NCBI GenBank assembly: GCA_030151135.1
Contig: JASLEQ010000473.1
Span: 1-11,026, forward strand
Reading direction: 5' to 3'
DNA from: Candidatus Sulfotelmatobacter sp.
Lineage (GTDB): Bacteria > Acidobacteriota > Terriglobia > Terriglobales > SbA1
DNA length: 11,026 nucleotides
The notes beneath the pieces were generated by a model that was not told the origin of the DNA, did no database searches, and saw only the letters and a program-made list of their open reading frames with translations. Shown here one piece after another: positions 6,556 to 11,026 of the stretch. A program made the translations under genes and the position numbers. Each line of letters begins with the position of its first letter. The first letter of the stretch is position 1.

Positions 6556-7542
6556 TCAGCCGAGCCACTGCGGGTTTTGATAGGTGCCATCGAATGTATG
6601 TGTGGTCTTGTAGAGCTCGAACTCGCCCTTTTTGGCAGCTGTGTCTGTCCTGGCCAGTAACGCTGCGACTTCACTCGAACTCAGGGGCCTGAAAGTGCGC
6701 GCGGCTTGGAGAGCCTGGTGCAGGATATCCAGTGAGTCGCATCCGGTGATTACAACGCTGGTGGGTAGGTTCATCGCGTAGTGCAGACATTCGACTGGCG
6801 TCGCGGTTTTGCTTTTCAGAATGATCTTGTCGCCCATCGGTTTCATGCCGAGCACGCCAATTTTGTGTTCGATCAGGACGGGCAGGACTTTTTTCTCGAA
6901 GCTTTCGAAGTGTGCGTCCATTACGTTGAGCGGCATCTGCACGGCATCGAAGGTGAAGTTGTGCGCGAAGGCGGTGTTGAGCATTTTGAGATGGATGTCG
7001 GGACTTTTGTGTCCCGTGAATCCGATGAAGCGGATTTTGCCTTGGCCCTTCGCTTCGAGCGCAGCCTCCATGCCGCCGCCTTTCGCGAAGATGCGGTCTG
7101 GATCGGTGTCGCGTATGACTTCGTGAAATTGCAGCAGGTCGATGCGATCGGTCTGCAGGCGCTTGAGTGACTCTTCGATTTGTTGTGCCGCTGCCTGCCT
7201 GGTCCGGCCGTCGATCTTGGTCATCAGGAAGGCCTTCTTGCGGTAGCCATCGCGTAGAGCCTTGCCCATGCGGATTTCACTTTGACCGTTGTTGTAGTCC
7301 CAGCAGTTGTCGAGGAAGTTGATGCCATTGTCGAGCGCGGCGCGGATGATGCCAATGCTTTCCTGTTCGTCGGATTGCATGCCGATGTGATATCCGCCGA
7401 GGCCGACCATGGAGACGTTCTCTCCGGTGCGGCCGAGGGCGCGCGTGGGAACGGTTCCGGTTTCTGCGTGAGAGAACTTGTTCGTCAGTGAGGTCATGAT
7501 AGTAGTGGCGGCCGCGGTCTGGAGGAATCGGCGACGGTCCAT
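6556..7542 (-). CDS. Tat-signal aldo/keto reductase
   Basis: This is a 328-residue aldo/keto reductase, a TIM-barrel enzyme that normally uses NAD(P)H to reduce aldehydes or ketones. The expected catalytic tetrad is present: D78, Y83, K109 and H140, in FLDNCWDYNNG, FLMTKID and LLQFHEV. The N-terminus carries a twin-arginine signal, RRRFLQ at residues 3-8, then an Ala/Thr-rich hydrophobic stretch and an SHA site near residue 26. Export by the Tat pathway is therefore likely, which suits a protein folded around its cofactor before transport. ALGRTGENVSMVGLGGYHIG opens the barrel. The C-terminus ends WLG without an iron-sulfur cluster. The ATG at 7542 is supported by GGGAG six bases upstream. 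Substrate unknown. A promoter is expected in the short gap after the receptor terminator, but I cannot place it. Confidence 0.9.
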   Translation of the reverse strand: MDRRRFLQTAAATTIMTSLTNKFSHAETGTVPTRALGRTGENVSMVGLGGYHIGMQSDEQESIGIIRAALDNGINFLDNCWDYNNGQSEIRMGKALRDGYRKKAFLMTKIDGRTRQAAAQQIEESLKRLQTDRIDLLQFHEVIRDTDPDRIFAKGGGMEAALEAKGQGKIRFIGFTGHKSPDIHLKMLNTAFAHNFTFDAVQMPLNVMDAHFESFEKKVLPVLIEHKIGVLGMKPMGDKIILKSKTATPVECLHYAMNLPTSVVITGCDSLDILHQALQAARTFRPLSSSEVAALLARTDTAAKKGEFELYKTTHTFDGTYQNPQWLG

Positions 7543-7580
7543 AAGATACTCCCGTCCTTAATCAGAGTCGCGTTGCAGAA

Positions 7581-7628
7581 CAGCGGTTGCAAAAGCTTTT
7601 TGGTTCCCATAAAAGCTTTTGACCGCTG
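7581..7628. repeat. Nested inverted repeat with two copies of AAAAGCTTTT
   Basis: CAGCGGT (7581-7587) pairs with ACCGCTG (7622-7628). Inside it, two identical copies of the self-palindromic AAAAGCTTTT (7591-7600 and 7611-7620) are separated by TGGTTCCCAT. C7590 can pair with G7621, leaving a two-base TG bulge, and TGG/CCA can extend the stem within the loop. The whole can fold as one long, nearly continuous hairpin, while each palindrome can also fold alone. It lies between the receptor terminator and the reductase start, in what should be the reductase's upstream region. It could be a paired binding site for a dimeric regulator or a repetitive extragenic element. Confidence 0.75.
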
Positions 7629-7650
7629 AGGTGACCGAAAAGAGCCGCCG
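7628..7650 (-). terminator. Rho-independent terminator after the TonB-dependent receptor
   Basis: On the minus strand GAGCCG and CGGCTC (plus-strand 7644-7649 and 7632-7637) form a GC-rich six-base stem around a TCTCGG loop, followed by a short TTTT tract. It starts about 48 bases beyond the receptor's TAA stop at 7698, a normal place for a terminator. The T-tract is short, so termination may be partial. Confidence 0.7.
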
Positions 7651-7697
7651 AGACGGCTCCAATCAAATCGTTGCGGTTTCGATTTTTTCCGAGCCGG

Positions 7698-10600
7698 TTA
7701 CCAGTTCACTTTCATGGCGAACTGGAACTGGCGAGGATCGTAGGCGGCCGTTGCCTGTCCGGCATTCGTGAAGAGCGGGCTCACGGCGGCTACGTTGTAT
7801 TTGTTGGCGATGTTGAACATGTCAACGATGAAATCAGCACTGACGCGCTCGGTGAACGGGATACGCTTCGAGATGCGCATATCTCCGAATGCCGTCCAGG
7901 GTGTCACGCCGGCGTTGCGTCCGAGATTGCCATCGAGTTGGAGCAGCGTGGGTGTTGTTCCCAAAGGATTCGCCGCGCTGGGCAGAAATCCGAGGATGCA
8001 TGGCTCCTGGAAGTGACCCGTGGGAGAGTATTTCGAGTTGATCACGGGGCCGCAGGCCGGACTCACCGTCGTGTTCGGACGGCTGGTGAGAGACGAGAGC
8101 TGCAGGTTATCCCCGCCACCCGTGATGATGTTGAACGGACGTCCGGAGCCAAGTTCGAGGAGCGGCGCCCAGGTCCAGTAGCTGAAGACCTTGCTCCTGA
8201 ACCCATCCCCGTGCAGTCTGCCCGTTTGATAGACGCCGCTCAGGACGAAACGATGGCGCTGATCGAAGAGCGAGGTAGAGCGGTCGTCCATCGGGTAATA
8301 GCTGTCTTGTGGTGTAAGGGTGGATTGCAAGTCGGTGGAATCGTCGATCGAATGCGACCACGTGTAGGAAGCGAGGAACTCGTAGTGTTCGTTGAAGCGT
8401 TTGCGCAGGTTGGCGCTGAATCCGTGGTAGATGGAGCTGCCGTTTGAATAGTTAGCGTCCATGTCGCCGAAGGGGACGCATCCGGCGAAGGTGGTGGGAT
8501 CGCAGGCATGGAATCCGAGAGTTTGGGCCAAGGTCGCAGCTTGCGCGATGCAGGGCAGACCGCCGCCCCCGGGAATTGAGGAGTAGGCCCCGATGATCGA
8601 TGGGTTCAATCCTCCGGGTCGGAAGAAGTTCATCAGCGAGGCGTCGACGAACGGGAGGGGGCTGGTGGGCAGTCCACCTGGGCTGCATCCACTTACCGTG
8701 AAGGGGCTGGCAGGAAGCGGCGTGCCGGAAGCCGTTGCATCGACGAGCGCGGCGTTGAAGTTGGCGACCATCAGATCGCCGCGAATGGTGTTGGCGTTGA
8801 TCGGGCGATTGAGATGGCGTCCGCCATTGAAGTTGTAGGCGAGGCTCAACGCATAGCCATGGCCGAGATCGCGCTCCACGCTGAGGTTCGCTTGCTGCGA
8901 ATAGGCGTAGACGAAATTTTTCGCTTGGGGATAGCCGAAGGGTTGAAATCCAAGTGGGAAGAAGGTGGAGCGATTCAGATAGTTCTGATTCAGGAAGAGA
9001 GATTGGGGAAAGTTGAGTGACTGAAACTGCTGCTGGTTGGGGAGAAATCCCATGGCGGTTGCTGCTGCGGGATTCAAAGTTGCAGCGCAGGGATTCGCCG
9101 GGCTGGGGAGATTGACGGGCAAACCTTGAAAGATCGTGATGCCGTTCAGATTTCCCGGACTGCCTGCCCCGCTGCAGACTGAAGTTCCGGCGAACGCGAG
9201 CTGTCCGCTGGACGAACCGTCGGAGGCATCCCCCAGGAAATAGAGGCCGAGGAGCGGATGGTCATAAAACATTCCGTAAGAGGCGCGGACGACGGTCTTG
9301 CCATCACCCTTGGGATCCCATGCCATTCCGATGCGCGGCTGAATGTTGTTCTTGTCGGTCTGAATGCCCTTTTGCAGGCCGAGAGTCTTATAAGCGGCGG
9401 CTGCCAGTCCTTGCGGGGGCTTGAAGGTAGGGGGGATCTCGACGTCGTACCGCACGCCGTAATTTAGGGTGACGCGCGGATTCACGCGCCAGGAGTCTTG
9501 CCAGAAAACTCCAATGGCGGTGTTCTTGAACGTATCGCTGGGGCTGCCGAGACCTTGCACGAAATCGGCGGGCACTCCGAAACCGTAAGACTGTACGGCC
9601 GACAGTCCAGGGACGGATCCCTGCAAGCCGCTCGGCGCTAGCGCAGCGAAGTCGCTGGTGCTCATCGCATTTGCAGCCGAGAGTCCTCCGAAGTCGTATA
9701 CCCCGCCGTAGTTCACCGTGAAGGTCGCGGTCAATGGAAGATAATTCACGTCCACGCCGAACTTGGTGTTGTGGCGACCGATTGTCCACGAGAAATTGTC
9801 GGTGAACTGATAGCGCTGCTCGGTTCGTTGAATATAGGAGTACGGTTCTCGGCCGAAGTATGCGTAGCCAGGGATATTAACGGCGGGGTCGGAGCCGCTC
9901 GGAATCTTGGTGTTGTAGAAGTACGAGAGTCCGCGGCGCGCGTATTGAAAGCGAAATTCATTGACCTTGTTGTTCCCGATCGTCCAGGTATCCTGAAAAA
10001 CTCCGGCGACGTCGCGATAAGTTTGCTGCGAGGTGCGTGAATAGGCATTTTGGCCGACTGGCTGGTCCTGGCCGCTGACTTCAATTCCGGTCACGGTGCT
10101 CGGACTGACGTTCGCGCGGAATGAGAGGCGATGATTGCTGCCGATGTTTTGATCGAGGCGAAGCGAGTAAAGACTGGTTCCTTCGAAGACAGGGAAGTTT
10201 CCCATTTGAGAAGTCAATGTCTGATAGGAACCGGGAATGAAGCAAGGGCCCGGGGGTGGGCAGGTGCTGGGGAAGCCCGAGAACGTGGAGAGTAATCCTC
10301 CAGTAGAGGCTTGGACAAGAGACGTAGGCCACGCGCCATTCACAGCCATGCCGGATGATGCTCCCGCAGCGGCAGCATAGTCGGCAACGGCCTTGGCGAC
10401 GAACGGATTTGTGGCTTCTGCTCCTGAGGTTGAGGGACTGGTGAGAAAGGTCACCTGATCTTGCGTCAGCTGCAGCGTGCCGAAAGGCAATCCGACTTGC
10501 GCCGTGTCGAAGGGAATCAATCCAAAGTTGTTCTGCCCGATGCTGGAGAAGCCGGTTTCGTGGCGGCGAGTGATTTCGTAAGAGAAGAAATAATAAGTTT

Positions 10601-11026
10601 TATCTTTCTTGATTGCTCCACCGAACGCCGCTCCAGCCTGGACGCGGGTGTAGGCGGGATCTGGAACCGTGCTGAACGGGTTCACTGCCTGAAAATTACG
10701 GTTGCGGAGATATCCGAAGACGTCACCGTGAAAGTCGTTCGAGCCCGAACGGGTGATGATATTGACCACGCCGCCTGCAGCGCGGCCATATTCGGGTGCG
10801 TAGTTATTGGTGATGATCTGGAATTCCTGGACAGCTTCTTGCGATACCGTCGAGCGCACGCCATTGACGGAGTTGTCGGTGGCATCGGCTCCGTCGACAT
10901 TGACGAGGTTGGAGCGGGCGCGCTGGCCACTCATATTGAGCCCAGATGTGGGTGCGGCGCCGAGATTAGGCGCGTTATCACGCACAACCTGTGAATCGGT
11001 CAATGTGAAGTTGATGTAGTTGCGTC
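7698..11026 (-). CDS. Oar-like TonB-dependent outer-membrane receptor, N-terminus outside the window
   Basis: This is the C-terminal 1109 or more residues of a very large receptor. The frame stays open to the right edge (RNYINFTLTDSQVVRD...), so the in-frame TTG at 11003 is not the real start. The missing part should hold the signal peptide, the carboxypeptidase-regulatory-like domain and the beginning of the plug. The rest of the plug spans about bases 10745-11026, with NMSGQRARSN, NVDGADATDNSVNGVRSTVS, EAVQEFQ, NNYAPEYGRAAGGVVNIITR and FHGDVFGYLRNRNFQ. The beta-barrel follows, with repeated strand-and-loop phrases such as TLNYGVRYDVE, QPRIGMAWDPKGDGKTVVRA, FLASYTWSHSIDDSTD and FDQRHRFVLSGVY, ending in NW. 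This wording matches the Oar-like receptors that are expanded in Acidobacteriota and take up unknown large nutrients. Ten cysteines lie in apparent surface loops, an even number that could pair as disulfides. A terminator hairpin closes the gene. Confidence 0.93.
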   Translation of the reverse strand, partial: RNYINFTLTDSQVVRDNAPNLGAAPTSGLNMSGQRARSNLVNVDGADATDNSVNGVRSTVSQEAVQEFQIITNNYAPEYGRAAGGVVNIITRSGSNDFHGDVFGYLRNRNFQAVNPFSTVPDPAYTRVQAGAAFGGAIKKDKTYYFFSYEITRRHETGFSSIGQNNFGLIPFDTAQVGLPFGTLQLTQDQVTFLTSPSTSGAEATNPFVAKAVADYAAAAGASSGMAVNGAWPTSLVQASTGGLLSTFSGFPSTCPPPGPCFIPGSYQTLTSQMGNFPVFEGTSLYSLRLDQNIGSNHRLSFRANVSPSTVTGIEVSGQDQPVGQNAYSRTSQQTYRDVAGVFQDTWTIGNNKVNEFRFQYARRGLSYFYNTKIPSGSDPAVNIPGYAYFGREPYSYIQRTEQRYQFTDNFSWTIGRHNTKFGVDVNYLPLTATFTVNYGGVYDFGGLSAANAMSTSDFAALAPSGLQGSVPGLSAVQSYGFGVPADFVQGLGSPSDTFKNTAIGVFWQDSWRVNPRVTLNYGVRYDVEIPPTFKPPQGLAAAAYKTLGLQKGIQTDKNNIQPRIGMAWDPKGDGKTVVRASYGMFYDHPLLGLYFLGDASDGSSSGQLAFAGTSVCSGAGSPGNLNGITIFQGLPVNLPSPANPCAATLNPAAATAMGFLPNQQQFQSLNFPQSLFLNQNYLNRSTFFPLGFQPFGYPQAKNFVYAYSQQANLSVERDLGHGYALSLAYNFNGGRHLNRPINANTIRGDLMVANFNAALVDATASGTPLPASPFTVSGCSPGGLPTSPLPFVDASLMNFFRPGGLNPSIIGAYSSIPGGGGLPCIAQAATLAQTLGFHACDPTTFAGCVPFGDMDANYSNGSSIYHGFSANLRKRFNEHYEFLASYTWSHSIDDSTDLQSTLTPQDSYYPMDDRSTSLFDQRHRFVLSGVYQTGRLHGDGFRSKVFSYWTWAPLLELGSGRPFNIITGGGDNLQLSSLTSRPNTTVSPACGPVINSKYSPTGHFQEPCILGFLPSAANPLGTTPTLLQLDGNLGRNAGVTPWTAFGDMRISKRIPFTERVSADFIVDMFNIANKYNVAAVSPLFTNAGQATAAYDPRQFQFAMKVNW

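Noticed and set aside
7671..8447. Plus-strand frame of about 258 residues opposite the receptor gene
   Set aside because: It lies antisense to the conserved beta-barrel coding region and shows no family-like motif; long antisense frames are expected in GC-rich genes.
10984..11003. TTG at 11003 as the start of the receptor
   Set aside because: The frame continues open to the window edge with family-typical plug sequence, so the true start is outside the window.

Overview
The window looks like chromosomal DNA from an Acidobacteriota member (Terriglobia/Acidobacteriaceae-like). Three things suggest this: a very large Oar-like TonB-dependent receptor with the wording typical of that phylum (VDGAD, EAVQEF, NNYAPEYGRAAGGVVN); a large secreted lipoprotein with He_PIG-type putative Ig domains; and moderately high GC with wide gene spacing. 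The assignment is inference from protein style, not from a marker gene.

Layout, left to right. Bases 1-171 hold no gene, only a short-loop guanine-tract motif (79-95). A pyridoxamine-phosphate-oxidase-like flavoprotein gene (828-172, minus) is divergent from a tiny membrane-protein gene (1030-1188, plus), which has a good sigma70-type promoter and Shine-Dalgarno site. Every later gene is on the minus strand. Reading in the direction of transcription from the right edge these are: the TonB-dependent receptor (enters at 11026, ends at 7698), closed by a terminator hairpin; a Tat-signal aldo/keto reductase (7542-6556); a CPBP-family intramembrane protease (6411-5479); a conserved 98-residue TPR-like protein of unknown function (5406-5110); a 437-base gene-free stretch; a 682-residue Ig-domain lipoprotein (4672-2624), closed by a strong bidirectional terminator; and a secreted beta-propeller-like protein (2407-1217).

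The genes mostly appear to be separate transcription units, not one pathway. The only plausible co-transcribed group is reductase, CPBP protease and 98-residue protein (gaps of 144 and 72 bases, no terminator seen between them). The theme is envelope and export: an outer-membrane receptor, a lipoprotein, a Sec-secreted propeller protein, a Tat-exported oxidoreductase, a membrane protease and a small membrane protein.

I found no mobile element, CRISPR array, tRNA or rRNA, and no convincing new multi-gene system. The observations most worth checking are the unusual nested inverted repeat with duplicated palindromes at 7581-7628, the tiny membrane-protein gene, and the G-tract motif.
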